Source: Letharia columbiana (taxonomy: Eukaryota > Ascomycota > Lecanoromycetes > Lecanorales > Parmeliaceae). From it: 64,000 bases of DNA. Numbering within the stretch: position 1 is the first letter of the stretch; each line of letters begins with the position of its first letter. The position numbers and the translations under genes were made by a program. Positions 24,393-35,309 of this stretch are shown here, in pieces. The notes below the pieces were generated by a model that did not search any database, was not told the DNA's origin, and saw nothing but the letters and a program-made list of their open reading frames with translations. The DNA lies in assembly GCF_014066305.1 (NCBI RefSeq), contig NW_023501056.1, positions 770,501 to 834,500 on the forward strand, in the 5' to 3' direction.

Positions 24393-26504
24393 GGGTGTAG
24401 CGGCTTGGTGTAGCGGTTGGGTGTAGCAGTTTGGTGTAGCGGTCTGGTGTAGCGGCTTGGTGTAGCAGGTTTTTTGGTATAGCGGTTTGATGTAGCGGTC
24501 TGGGTGTAGCGGCTGGATGTAGCGGCTGGATGTAGCGGCTTGGTGTAGCGGTCTGGTGTAGCGGCTTGGTGTAGGTGGATAGGTTTTTGGTATAGCGGTT
24601 TGATGTAGCGTTTGTTAGGGTTTGGTGTAGCGGTTTGGTGTAGCGGTTGAGTGTAGCGGCTTGGTGTAGCGGTCTGGTGTAGCGGCTTGGTGTAGGTAGT
24701 AAGTTTTTTGGTATAGCGGTTTAGTGTAGCGGTTTAGTGTAGCGGTTTGGTGTAGCGGTTTGGTGTAGCGGCTTGGTGTAGCGGTTGAGTATAGCGGTTA
24801 GGTAGGCAAGTTTTTGGTGTAGCGGTCTGGTGTAGCGGTCTGGTGTAGTTTTTGGTGTAGCGGCTGAGTGTAGCGGTTAGGTAGGCAAGTTTTTGGTGTA
24901 GCGGTTTGGTGTAGCGGTCTGGTGTAGCGGTCTGGTGTAGCGGTTTGGTGTAGCGGTCTGGTGTAGCGGTTAGGTAGGCAAGTTTTTGGTGTAGCGGTCC
25001 AATGTAGCGGCTTGGTGTAGCGGTCTGGTGTAGCGGTCTAGTGTAGCGGTTTAGTGTAGCGTTTGGTCTAGCGGTTTGGTGTAGCGGTTAGGTAGGCAAG
25101 TTTTTGGTATAGCGGTCTGGTGTAGCGGTCTAATGTAGCGGTCTGGATGTAGCGGTCTGGTGTAGCGGTTTGGTGTAGCGGTCTGGTGTAGGCAAGTTTT
25201 TGGTGTAGCGGTTTGGTGTGTAATTTTTGGTGTAGCGGTTGGGTGTAGCGGTTTGGTGTAGCGGTTTGGTGTAGCGGTTTACGGTTAGTAAGCAGGTTTT
25301 TGGTGTAGCGGTTGGGTGTAGCGGTTTGGTGTAGCGGTTTGGTGTAGCGGTTTACGGTTAGTAAGCAGGTTTTTGGTGTAGCGGTTTGGTGTAGCGGTTT
25401 GGTGTAGCGGTTTAGTGTAGCGGTTTAGTGTAGCGGTTTGGTATAGCGGTTTGGTGTATTTGTAGCGGTTTGGTGTAGCGGTTTGGTGTAGCGGTTTGGT
25501 GTAGCGGTTTGGTGTAGCGGTTTGGTGTGCAGCGGTTTGGTGTAGCGGTTTGGTGTAGCGGTCTGGTGTAGCGGTTTAATTTTTGGTGCAGCGGTTTGGT
25601 GTGTAGATTTTTGGTGTAGCGGTTTGGTGTAGCGGTTTGGTGTGTAAATTTTTGGTGTAGCGGTTTGGTGTAGCGGTTTGGTGTAGCGGTTTGGTGTGTA
25701 AATTTTTGGTGTAGCGGTTTGGTGTAGCGGTTTGGTGTAGCGGTCTGGTGTGTAAATTTTTGGTGCAGCGGTTTGGTGTAACGGTTTGGTGCAGCGGTTT
25801 GGTGTGTAAATTTTTGGTGTAGCGGTTTGGTGTAGCGGTTTGGTGTGTAATTTTTTGGTGCAGCGGTTTGGTGTAGCGGTTTGGTGCAGCGGTTTGGTGT
25901 AGCGGTTTGGTGTAGCGGTTTGGTGTGTAAATTTTTGGTGTAGCGGTTTGTGTGCGGTTTAGCGGTTTGTGCGGTGTGTAGCGGTTTGGTGTAGCGGTTT
26001 GGTATAGCGGTTTGGTACAGCGGTTAGTAAGCAGGTTTTTGGTGTAGCGGTTTGGTGTAGCGGTTTGGTGTAGCGGTTTGGTACAGCGGTTTTGTGTAGC
26101 GTTTTGGTGCAGCGGTTTGGTGTAGCGGTTTGGTGTAGCGGTTTGAGCTTTGGTGTAGCGGTTTGGTGTGCCATTTTCTGGTGTAGCGGTTTGGTGTAGC
26201 GGTTTGTGTAGGGTTTGGTGTAGCGGTTTGGTGTAGCGGTTTGGTGTAAATTTTTGGTGTAGCGGTTTGTGTGTAGCGGTTTGGTGTAGCGGTTTGGTGT
26301 AGCGGTTTGGTGTAGCGGTTTTTGGGTGTAGCGGTTTGGTGTAGCGGTTTGGTGTAGCGGTTTGGTGTAGCGGTTTGGTGTGTAAATTTTTGGTGCAGCG
26401 GTTTGGTGTAGCGGTTTGGTGTAGCGGTTTGGTATAGCGGTTTGGTGTGCAAATCTTTGGGTGTAGCGGTCTGGTGTAGCGGTTTGATATAGCGGCTTGG
26501 TGGA
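24393..26504 (+). repeat. 2.1 kb minisatellite, 13-bp unit GGTGTAGCGGTTT
   Basis: More than a hundred head-to-tail copies of a 13-bp unit (GGTGTAGCGGTTT and variants with CTT, TCT, TTA or GTATAG) fill the interval. Units are interrupted by short AT-rich spacers of several classes that occupy different zones. Because 13 is not a multiple of three, each minus-strand frame runs through all phases of the unit and reads the same 13-residue repeat (RYTKPLHQTATPN in circular order) without stops; the plus strand meets TAG. The long minus-strand open frames (25959-26564 and 26024-26560) are therefore a property of the repeat, not evidence of a gene. Confidence 0.95.
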
Positions 26505-27351
26505 GTGATTATATATTGTCGCTTCTTCAAGCTGCTCCTTTTCCACAGCACCTGTTTCATTCATTCACGCCTCCCTCGCCTCCACTACCATCATCCGCAG
26601 CAACAGATCCCCCCCCTCCCCAACCGGTTCCCCTCCACGATCTACCCCGTGTGCTCAGGTTTACAGTATTGATTCCTTTTGAAGCCCGCCACCGGTCACT
26701 CGCAGGCCATTCCCGCCGCGACGTCTCTCTCTTCCGCGTCCTCAAGCCTCCTCTTCGGAAACGGTCCTCTTCTCCTCGTCAACTCCTCGTTCCCTCGTTC
26801 CCATGACCGATGGACGTCGCGCCGAACAGGTATCCATGGGCTATCCCGGCTCCGTTTGCCAATGGGGGAGCGGATGTACCTGATGGGCGTGCTGCCCCTT
26901 GTTTCCGACCTGTATACATGGTCCCTTGCTGTTTCCAGCATTAGCTCTGGTGCTGTGTGTAATTACTGTTTCATGTACGCTCGCTCATGGCTGAGGGTGT
27001 GTGTCGGAATCTCTGGTACGCAAGTCCTGCGATCCTTGTTGGGTGCATTTTTGGCGGCTTCGAGGACAGCTTCTGCTGCTTCCGTATGGTCATTGGTTGG
27101 TTTTGGACTTTTCGGCTATATGGTGTTCCGTTCAGCGCTCGCTTTCGAATTAAGGTCTGTCAATGATGTTAGGATGTTAGTTATGGAAGCTGGATGCACA
27201 AGATTTTGCAGTATCGCGATATGCCGAATGACAAGTGCTAATGGTCATTGCTAATCGGCGAGTTCAAGTGCGAGCTACATCTGTACATAAGCCACCAATA
27301 TCATACTAGACCCATCGCAATTCGTTCATTGTCCATCCCTCGCTTGATCGC
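26505..27351. other. intergenic, one doubtful open frame
   Basis: A plus-strand frame at 26679-27254 (191 codons) has hydrophobic segments but no family signature, is overlapped by another frame at 26516-26806, and is not supported by splice or start context. Otherwise this is the 3' side of the aldehyde dehydrogenase gene. Confidence 0.35.
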
Positions 27352-29127
27352 TTAACCGAAAAGAGCATCACCAAGACGAATCGACACCGTCTTCGTCTGG
27401 CTATAATTCGCCAAGGCGGCCTCACCCAGCTCTCGGCCAATCCCACTCTCCTTGTAGCCACCGAATGGTAGGGTGTGATGTAGCATGTTGTACTGGTTCA
27501 CCCAGACGGTTCCGGCTCTCAAGGCATTGCTGACTCTGATCGCGGTGTTGAGGTTGGATGTGTGGACGGCGGAGGCGAGACCGTAGGTTGTGGCGTTGCC
27601 GAGACGGATGGCATCGTCTTCGGTCTTGAACTTGGCGATTGAGCAGACGGGACCAAAGATCTCTTCTTGCATTATCTTCATGTCTTCAGAGACGCCGGAG
27701 AAGATGGTTGGTTGGATGAAGTAGCCCTCTTTGCCATGGCGCTCGCCGCCGGTTTCGACTTTGGCCCCCTCTTTCTTACCGGCATCAATGTATCTACGTT
27801 CGCATAAGTACACATGATGCAAGCAGGGCGTAGATAAGACTCACCCCATGATACGATCATATTGCAGCTGGGAAACCTGAGGACCCTGGAACGTGTCCGC
27901 ACCGAAGGGGTCACCAACAACGTTCTTCTTTGCCCTGGCCTTGAAAGACTCGACGAACTTGTCGTAGACACCCTCTTGAACGTATATCCTGGATCCAGCA
28001 CAGCAGCACTGGCCGTGGTTAAAGAAAATACCGAAGTTGACCCACGAAATAGCGTTTTCGATATCGGCATCGTTGAACACGATGTTTGGGCTCTTGCCAC
28101 CAAGCTCCAAAGTAACCTTCTTCAAATTCGAGCCAGCAGCCGCTTTCATGATTTGTCGGCCAACAACGGTAGACCCGGTGAAAGCGATCTTGTCAACGTC
28201 CATGTGCGCTGAGAGGGCAGCACCTGCGACCTTGCCGAAGCCGGAGAGGATGTTGATCACACCAGGTGGGAAACCAGCTTCCTTGACGAGCTTGGCGGCA
28301 TAGAGAGCGCCGAGCGGGGTTTGTTCGGCGGACTTGAGAATGACGACGTTACCGCAGGCGATGGCAGGGCCAATCTTCCAGGACCACATAAGGAGGGGGA
28401 AGTTCCATGGGATGATTTGCGCACAGACACCGATCTAGACAGACTTCTGTCAGTCACGGAATCTTGCAATGAAATGGTAGGATGAACGAACAGGTTCCTG
28501 CTTGGTATAGTTGAAAGTCTCAGGGTTCGTCTCAATGACTTTGCCGTGGATCTTATCTGCCCAGCCGCCGTAATATCTGAGGCATCCGGCGCACATCCCG
28601 ATATCGACCTTGGCCATGCTGAGCGCTTTGCCATTGTCTAGCGATTCGATGGATGCGAGGAGGTCGAGGTTCTCTTCGAACAGATCTGCGAGCTTCACGA
28701 GATATCTTCCTCGCTGCTCTGCGGTGACAAGCCTCCAGGACGTCTCGAAGGTCTTGCGGGCAACGGAGACGGCGTGGTCGACATCTTTTTCTGTGGCTTC
28801 GTGAACTTCGCAGATGGGTTTCTCGGTAGAAGGATTGATGGTCTCGAACGTCTTGCCATCCTGGCCCTTGACGAACTCGTTGTTGATGAAGCTGCAAGCA
28901 CCGGGGTCAGCCTGCGGTCTAGAACGTTTGGTGGGGGGGCGGCGAGATATCGTCGGATAAAATGCGGGGTACAGCCGATGACGGGCAGGAGTCGCCATCG
29001 CCAACAGTGCAATGCTTTGAAATGCGGAAACTGATGAAGAAATTGAAAATGAGCGAGAGACTCACAGTCCTGTGGGTTGCTCGTATTTGCCCGCTGCAGG
29101 CGTTTCTAGAGTTACTGAAAGAGACAT
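27352..29127 (-). CDS. aldA: NAD(P)-dependent aldehyde dehydrogenase (AldA type)
   Basis: Four exons, 29127-29066, 28891-28492, 28434-27845 and 27793-27352, join to 497 residues, the length of Aspergillus AldA. It oxidises acetaldehyde and other aldehydes to acids in ethanol use. Visible: [16 protein letters not shown] (cofactor binding), FTGSTVVGR, the general-base motif ELGGKSPN with Glu at about 264, and [12 protein letters not shown] with the nucleophilic Cys at about 298. The C-terminus [20 protein letters not shown] fits. Introns are GTGAGT..CAG, GTTCGT..TAG (weak donor) and GTGAGT..TAG. The first exon is only 62 bases, which decides the start at 29127. No mitochondrial presequence is obvious, so a cytosolic enzyme is likely. 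An alcohol dehydrogenase that could feed it lies at 54.4 kb. Confidence 0.95.
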
Positions 29128-30172
29128 GTTGAAGAGCGGTTTACTTGTTCTCGGTTTGCTGTAGTAAAAAGGTGTGGATGAGTAGTACAATGCAAAAGAT
29201 TGTAAAGCGTTAAAGAGAAACGGGGCGTGGGAAGAGGATATGCAGATTTCTAATATATACAGAGGAATAGAGGAATGCCGTTGCTGTCTTGTCCAAAAAG
29301 TTAAAATGAACAGGACGTTTAACCCCACACATGCTGTCTCAGGCTACACTAGATGAAGAAGTATAACGTCATTCTCCACCATGACCTTCAAACTCAGTGT
29401 TCAGTATTCAATCAGAGAGGAAAGGATTCACGAAGAGGGGGTCTACCCCTCACCCGACAACCTTCCCACTTTGGCATCGGATGCACCTTCGTCCGCGAAT
29501 TGCATGTAAGCCGTCCCACCAATGCAGGTCTCTAACAATCTAGATCCTTCCATTTACCCCAACCTGCCTCCTTTCAGTAATTCTCCTGAGTCAATTGACC
29601 CTTTCCCCCCCCCCACAAACGAGGCCCAGGTTGGGCGAATGTGGATGGATTGTCGTTCAAGGCTTCTGCTGCATGCGCAGCCTACTTCAATCTCCCTGAT
29701 ACCGACTCATATAGTATGCAGGTCATTGATAAACATAAACAGGATGAAAGAGGCAATGAAGTGCAACACTAGATCCTCCTTCGCACAAATGGACACTTGG
29801 ACACGGCCCCAGATCTCACTAAGGCGGAACCTATCATTAAGGTACTTAACTTGCAGGGTCAAAAGATGGGCTGAACGGAACGGATGGCTTGAAGAATCCA
29901 GACGATCTCGAGACACTCTTGCCAGTCTGGCCCATCCATCTCGACTCAAAGCACCGGATACAGTTAAAAAATATTGCTGCATTCAACTCACATTGGAAGC
30001 TATCCGGGAGTAACCCTTTTAAACATTAGTCTTATGTAGGATGGGTATCTAATGTGGCAAATGCTCGCTAATCCCTCGATTGAACGCCATGCTGTACACG
30101 CTATGCGAGCTATTCGGACGTTTCTCGTGGGAGCTCAAGCTCTGACTTCGCTTCAACAGAACACCATCTCCC
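29128..30172. other. intergenic, 1.0 kb
   Basis: Promoter side of aldA and 3' side of MRE11. No gene seen; a 163-codon plus-strand frame (29522-30013) lacks family features. Confidence 0.4.
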
Positions 30173-32565
30173 TCAACGTCGATTTCTCGAAGATCGTGCC
30201 GAAGGTGCGGGCTCAAAGGCATCGTCGTCGTCAGAGATATCATCATCGCTGACCTCCTGTACCTTCTTCGTCGCGCCCCTAGGCTGAGTCGTAGGCTGGG
30301 AAAAGTTCAGCTGCGATTGCTTGCCCGCCGTGGGTGCAGCCGCCCGAGCAGGTGCACGCTTAGATGCGGCTGTTTTCGTTGGTGCTGCTTTCTTTGTCCC
30401 TCGCGTAGGTGGCTCCGGCTTCACAAAGATTTGGCTCTCGTCTTCATCGGAATCAATCATGACCACGTCTTCCTCTTCCTCCTCTTCTGACTCGACGACT
30501 TTCTTCTTGCTCCTTGAATTCTTCGCCGGAGCAGTTTTCTTAGCGGGGGCAGCAGCCTTTTTCGGCGCTGCTTTCCCTCGACCTTTCGCGGTTGATTTGG
30601 CCGCTGGTTCATCTGATTCGTCTTCATCCTCATCCTCAAGATCTGACCGGGCAACCGCAGCTGGTTGATCATCCCAGGCACCATTGAGGTCCGAGTCCCA
30701 TCCATCTGGACGAGGCTTCCGCTTTGTCTTCTTTCGGATGGATCGATGGCCAGAGGCAAAGAGCTCCTCAAGATGAGATTTGCCCTCCTCCATTGCGTCG
30801 CGAATGTTGTCTTCGTCCAACTTGTCCATCTGCATCAACTGTTCAACTTGCTTCGATAAGTTCTCCGTGACAAACAGCTCCATCGCGTGCTTGTCATCCT
30901 TGTCGATGAATTGGCTGACCGCGTCACCGAAGGAATTTTGGGGCAGTATTGTGAGGGACTGCGCGGCGAGGAACTCCCGCACCAGCCTTTCCACCTTCAC
31001 CGAGTCGATAGCGAGTGATGCAAGCATAGACTCTTCGGGCATCTCTGCGCCGTTCTGTGCCCTCTTAGTGCCACCTGTCTTCTTTCGATAGAACTGGACC
31101 ACGTCCTTGATGTTGGCAACCTTGTCAGTAAAGCGGTTCGAAAAGCGCTGTGGGTTCTCGCAATCGAAATTACCCCCTTCGGGTGCAGTATACTCCACCC
31201 GCAGTCTGATTAGCGGCAACGGCGGATCCTCGTCATCTTCTTCTCCCTCGTTTCCCTGAGCGGCCTTCCATTCTTCGTAGGCTTGCTTGATCATGTCATC
31301 AATAATGCGCGTGAGGAAACCAGTCAGCTCAGTCCGATTGTTGGCCTTTTTCACAAGTCTCATTGCTTCCTTCTCTTCAGATAAAACGATCTCTTTCATC
31401 ACGAAAGGTCTGACCGTCTTCAGTCGGATAGTTTCCACCGTAAAATCTCGACCCGTGACGCTTAGTACAGCAACGTGTTTTGGTACCGCTTCACCTGGCA
31501 TGAGTGATGTGGCGATTGAGGATCCCGGCTGCATGACATGGAAGTTCATCTCGGGGACGTACCTGGGATCGATGAGACACTCGTGTTCGTGACCCCATAT
31601 GACCATGTCCAAAAATTCAGGGAGGAAATGCTCTGGAAGAAACCCCTTCGGAGTGTGCTGATGGCTATTGTTTATTTAAGCATGGGCTCTTTTCTACGAT
31701 GGGTAAGACCTACTGGTTTTGATGAACACTCATGAGATTGAACCAGTCCTGTTTCTGTGTACCTGGCTGGAAGAACGTGACCTTTCCATCTTCGAAAGTC
31801 CGATGAAGCCGCTCATCCCTCACATTGCTCAAGCCGTACAAAGCGAGCTTTGTGTTTCCCTTTTGTAGAAGTACAGGCTTGATTTGAAGGTTGTCTGCTT
31901 CGGGAGTCCGTCCGTAGTAATTGAGTAAACCGGCTGCTTGGAGCAAATCGAGGGCTGCAAAACGGCCATCCTAGCAAATGTAAGCCAACTTAATCTCAGC
32001 TTCTATTGATTCATTGCAACATACGCCTGATGGGTCATCATGATTGCCATGTATGGAAAAGACTGGGATGGCAACATTTATGTCTGGGTCTTCGTAATTG
32101 ACATGGTTGAATGCCCTACAACGCTTGTCAACTACTGGCCGGCTCCAACGACTGCTGTCTAATGTTGGCCTACCCTTCGAACACCTCGCTGCTGTCGCTG
32201 AGCATTTCCAGCTCGCAGGGCTTCTCTCCATAGCAATTCATTCTGAGAGATCGCATGACGTTGAACATGGCCTTTCTTGAGGGCTTGTTGTCGTGGAAGA
32301 GGTCCCCGGCCAAAAGCACCATGTCGACATCTTTCTCTTTCGCTAAGCACATGACCTCGTGGAAACTCTTCCAGCTATCGTCCCCTCGCATGGCGTCTCG
32401 CTCGGCGTAGCCAACATGATTGTCTGTGGCTACGAGTATGCGTATGGTATCTGCAGCTAGAAGGTCTGTTCAGCACAAGTTCTGAGATATGGTAAATACA
32501 CCATGGGAGTACGGGGGTCCGTCGTAGAAAGGTTCCTTACCAGGAAAACCAGGCATGATGCGCAT
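30173..32565 (-). CDS. MRE11: DNA double-strand break repair nuclease Mre11
   Basis: Five exons: 32565-32502, 32450-32174, 32115-32025, 31970-31714 and 31664-30173, giving 726 residues. It is the nuclease of the Mre11-Rad50-Nbs1 complex in the nucleus, which processes DNA ends and signals damage. Phosphodiesterase motifs appear in order: [45 protein letters not shown] and IWGHEHECL. Acceptor choice at 31665 (AATAG, not the CAG six bases on) is forced by frame and restores the His-rich motif. The capping domain follows, then an acidic, Lys/Ser-rich tail from about 520 with alternating DEDED and KKAA blocks. The start may instead be the ATG at 32556. Exon 2 has two in-frame acceptors six bases apart. 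Confidence 0.95.
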
Positions 32566-33021
32566 CAATCTCTGCGTTGAATTGGAAGATCTTGCTGTCT
32601 CTATGTCCTTAGATCATCGTGACATAGATGTAGATAGGAGGAAAATAGGGTCGAAAGACGAAGAATGATGTGCGGTTTAAACAGTATTTTACCAGAGTCT
32701 TGAATGATTATGGGAGACGCGGATAGTTCGTGTCAAGGTGGTCGACGCCGCTTTAGGCGGCATACGCACTTGTTATCCCAGCGCCACCAGGCACCTGAAA
32801 CACCTAAACGTATTGGTGGGTAGATTTCAAACCGAGAATCAATGGTTCGCTGGGAGTACAGTAGATTGCTGCCTAAATGCGCGAACTTTGTTCTTCCCAT
32901 GTGTCGAATGTGGGTACTTTATGTGACACAAGTGAGACGACGCTAGCAAGGCTCTCTCTCGCTCATCCTTTAGTCTCTATTCACCCTTCTACGCAAAGCA
33001 CAAGCGCTTTTCAAAGACCAT
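32566..33021. promoter_or_regulatory. divergent promoter region, MRE11 / FAD oxidoreductase
   Basis: The start codons at 32565 (minus) and 33022 (plus) diverge across 456 bp, so both promoters lie here. No specific element could be assigned. Confidence 0.45.
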
Positions 33022-34414
33022 ATGATGCTTTTGGCCAGCTGTAGTGCTCCAATGCAGATTTTTGCCGTGTTTTTGACACTGGTTTCCGGCTACGTTGCTC
33101 TGTTGGCACAAGAACGTGCCTCAGACGAGCAAATGACGCTGAAAGTTCCGAGTTCGGAACCAAAGAATATTGTCATTATTGGTATAGCACCCTTTACTGA
33201 CAGTATGCCTCTATATCTCACCATTGCACGCAGGAGGCGGTATCATCGGCTGTTCGACTGCATACTTTCTCACGCGGCATGCCCACTACAATCCGGAGAT
33301 CCATTCAATTGTCATCCTGGAGGCCAGCAGAATTGCTGGCGGGTCTTCCGGAAAGGCTGGCGGTCTTCTTGCCGATTGGGCAACTCCGAAATGTCTTGCA
33401 CCGTTGAGCTTCAAGACTCATGCGGCATTGGCTAAAAAGCACGGTGGTGATAAGATCTGGGGCCACAGAAGTGTTTACTGTGCCGACGTCGAACTTCAAG
33501 CGCAGGATGTCGGCTGCAAGGTTGAGGCAGCCAATTCTGCCACAAAGGATGTCATCGCACAGTCCTCCAAGGTTCCTTCGGAGCTGGACTGGTTACTCCC
33601 CGGAAGTATCAAGTCCTACAAGGAGTTGGGGACACCAAGCAACTCTGGTCAAGTGAACCCATACATGTTTACCAAGACATTGGCAGAATTAGCAGAAGAT
33701 AAAGGCGCAAAGATCATCATTGGTTCTGCTACTGCTATCAACTACGCCGAGGACAATAGAAGCATCGCGTCAGTCCAGTACAGCCAGAACGGCACCATCC
33801 ACTCTCTGGGTGCTACCGATATCTTGCTTTCTGCTGGTCCGTGGACACCTAGGCTCTTTCCCAGGGTGCATTTAGAAACGCCCAGAGGCCATAGCGTGGT
33901 GATCCAACCATCGAGGAATTTGTCGCCATATGTTTTGTTCCCGAACATTACAGCACCCCCCAATGGAAGCCTAGAACACATACTCTCCCCCGAAATCTAT
34001 CCCCGACCAGGTGATCGACTTCATGATTTCGGCTCTGTATATGCTTGCGGGCCTGATGATTATGACGTCCCTTTACCGGACACAAGCGAGTCTGTGGCTG
34101 TGGACGATCAAAGTTGCAATGATGTTTGGACCGCTGTCAAGAGTATCTCGCGAGAGATATTTGACGGTAAGCTAATAACGAAGCAAGCATGCTACAAGCC
34201 GCAGATCAGAACTCACGAAGAAGGTGAGGAGGTGGGACCGATGGTGGGACCAACGGGAATTGAAGGCCTGTGGCTGGCGACAGGTCATGATGAATGGGGC
34301 ATACAAAATGGGCCAGGAACGGGGTTAGTCATGAGCGAAATGATGTTCGAAAGAGCTGCTAAAAGTGCAAACTGTGATTCTCTGGATCCAAAGCACTTCT
34401 TAAAGATAGACTGA
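33022..34414 (+). CDS. FAD-dependent oxidoreductase (DAO family, Tda3-like)
   Basis: Exons 33022-33181 and 33234-34414 (52-bp intron GTATAG..CAG) give 446 residues. Splicing creates the FAD-binding Rossmann motif IVIIGGGIIGCSTAYFL at about residues 50-66. LEASRIAGGSSGKAGGLL follows, and a C-terminal WLATGHDEWGIQNGPGTG matches the usual closing FAD contact of D-amino-acid-oxidase-like enzymes. Overall it resembles the fungal Tda3-type group more than classical D-amino-acid oxidases. Residues about 11-30 (MQIFAVFLTLVSGYVALLAQ) are hydrophobic and could be a signal anchor, unusual for this group; the true start might lie downstream. The substrate cannot be inferred. The gene is divergent from MRE11. 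Confidence 0.85.
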
Positions 34415-35309
34415 CTTCATATGAGAATGTTCGGAACGTGCTCAGGGCAATTTCCGACCGGCAGGCATTCATAGTAGGAGGTCCGTGGGGAGAGGCTTTG
34501 TGTGGTTGGGAAGGGATTATGTTCGATGGTGGAGGAGAGCTCCTAGACAATTCGCTTGCGGATGGGGACTTGGAGGCGGAGTATTGAGCGGTCCGGTCTC
34601 GAGTCCTTTGATGCGCTCGATAGTTGGCTTCATATATGGATACCATGTTCAGGGTATGTCTAGTGAAATGGTTCACAGGTACACTTTACATGCATTAATG
34701 CTTTTGTGCAATCGCCTTCACTTCTTATTCCAGCCCCTCTTGGCCTGTCTCTTCGACTCTTGAAATCTCACATTGATCCTCCTTGATCAGGAATATTCCT
34801 ATTCCTTCTCAACCTTCAGATACTTCAGCAGTGAGGTCTTCGTCGCAGATCCTATTAAGGAATTGCTATAGGCCTAAAGCCTCCTCGCGGATAGCTAAGC
34901 ATAGAAACATTGACCAGGTGAAGGCGACCAGGATACGGAGGCATATTTATGTACACTAAACGGGATGGAGTATCCAAAAGTTACGGCGGTGGTAATGTGT
35001 AGGTAGGGCGGCGAGGCCTAGGCTAGCCGGCTACGGCACGCTTTAAGATTAACCGTATAGATCGCTTGCATAAACACCAGAATTGTGCTCGTGGCGCTAG
35101 AGTTGTTATGCATCGAAGTGAATGCGTCACTGAGACCAAATTCACTCCCTTACAGCATGAAATTGAAGTACTGTACACTGTGGCTTCTGTAACATTGCAT
35201 GTAAAGTCTACGACCATAGCCCTGTTGGCTTTTCCAACCCACCAGGACCTTCCCCGCTCCATCCAATTCGTCTCCCTACCTCCAAACTCGGGCCTTCCCA
35301 ACCACAACG
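34415..35309. other. intergenic, 0.9 kb
   Basis: No gene seen. The last 100 bases before 35310 are C/T-rich, as is common in fungal leaders. Confidence 0.4.

Noticed and set aside
24393..26504. Telomere or subtelomere array
   Set aside because: The unit is not TTAGGG-like, and ordinary single-copy genes continue for tens of kilobases on both sides.
24393..26504. CRISPR array
   Set aside because: Units are directly adjacent without unique spacers, and the genome is eukaryotic.
25959..26564. 201- and 178-codon minus-strand frames in the satellite as protein genes
   Set aside because: The repeat unit has no stop in any minus-strand phase, so long overlapping frames arise automatically; there is no independent start, splice or conservation evidence.
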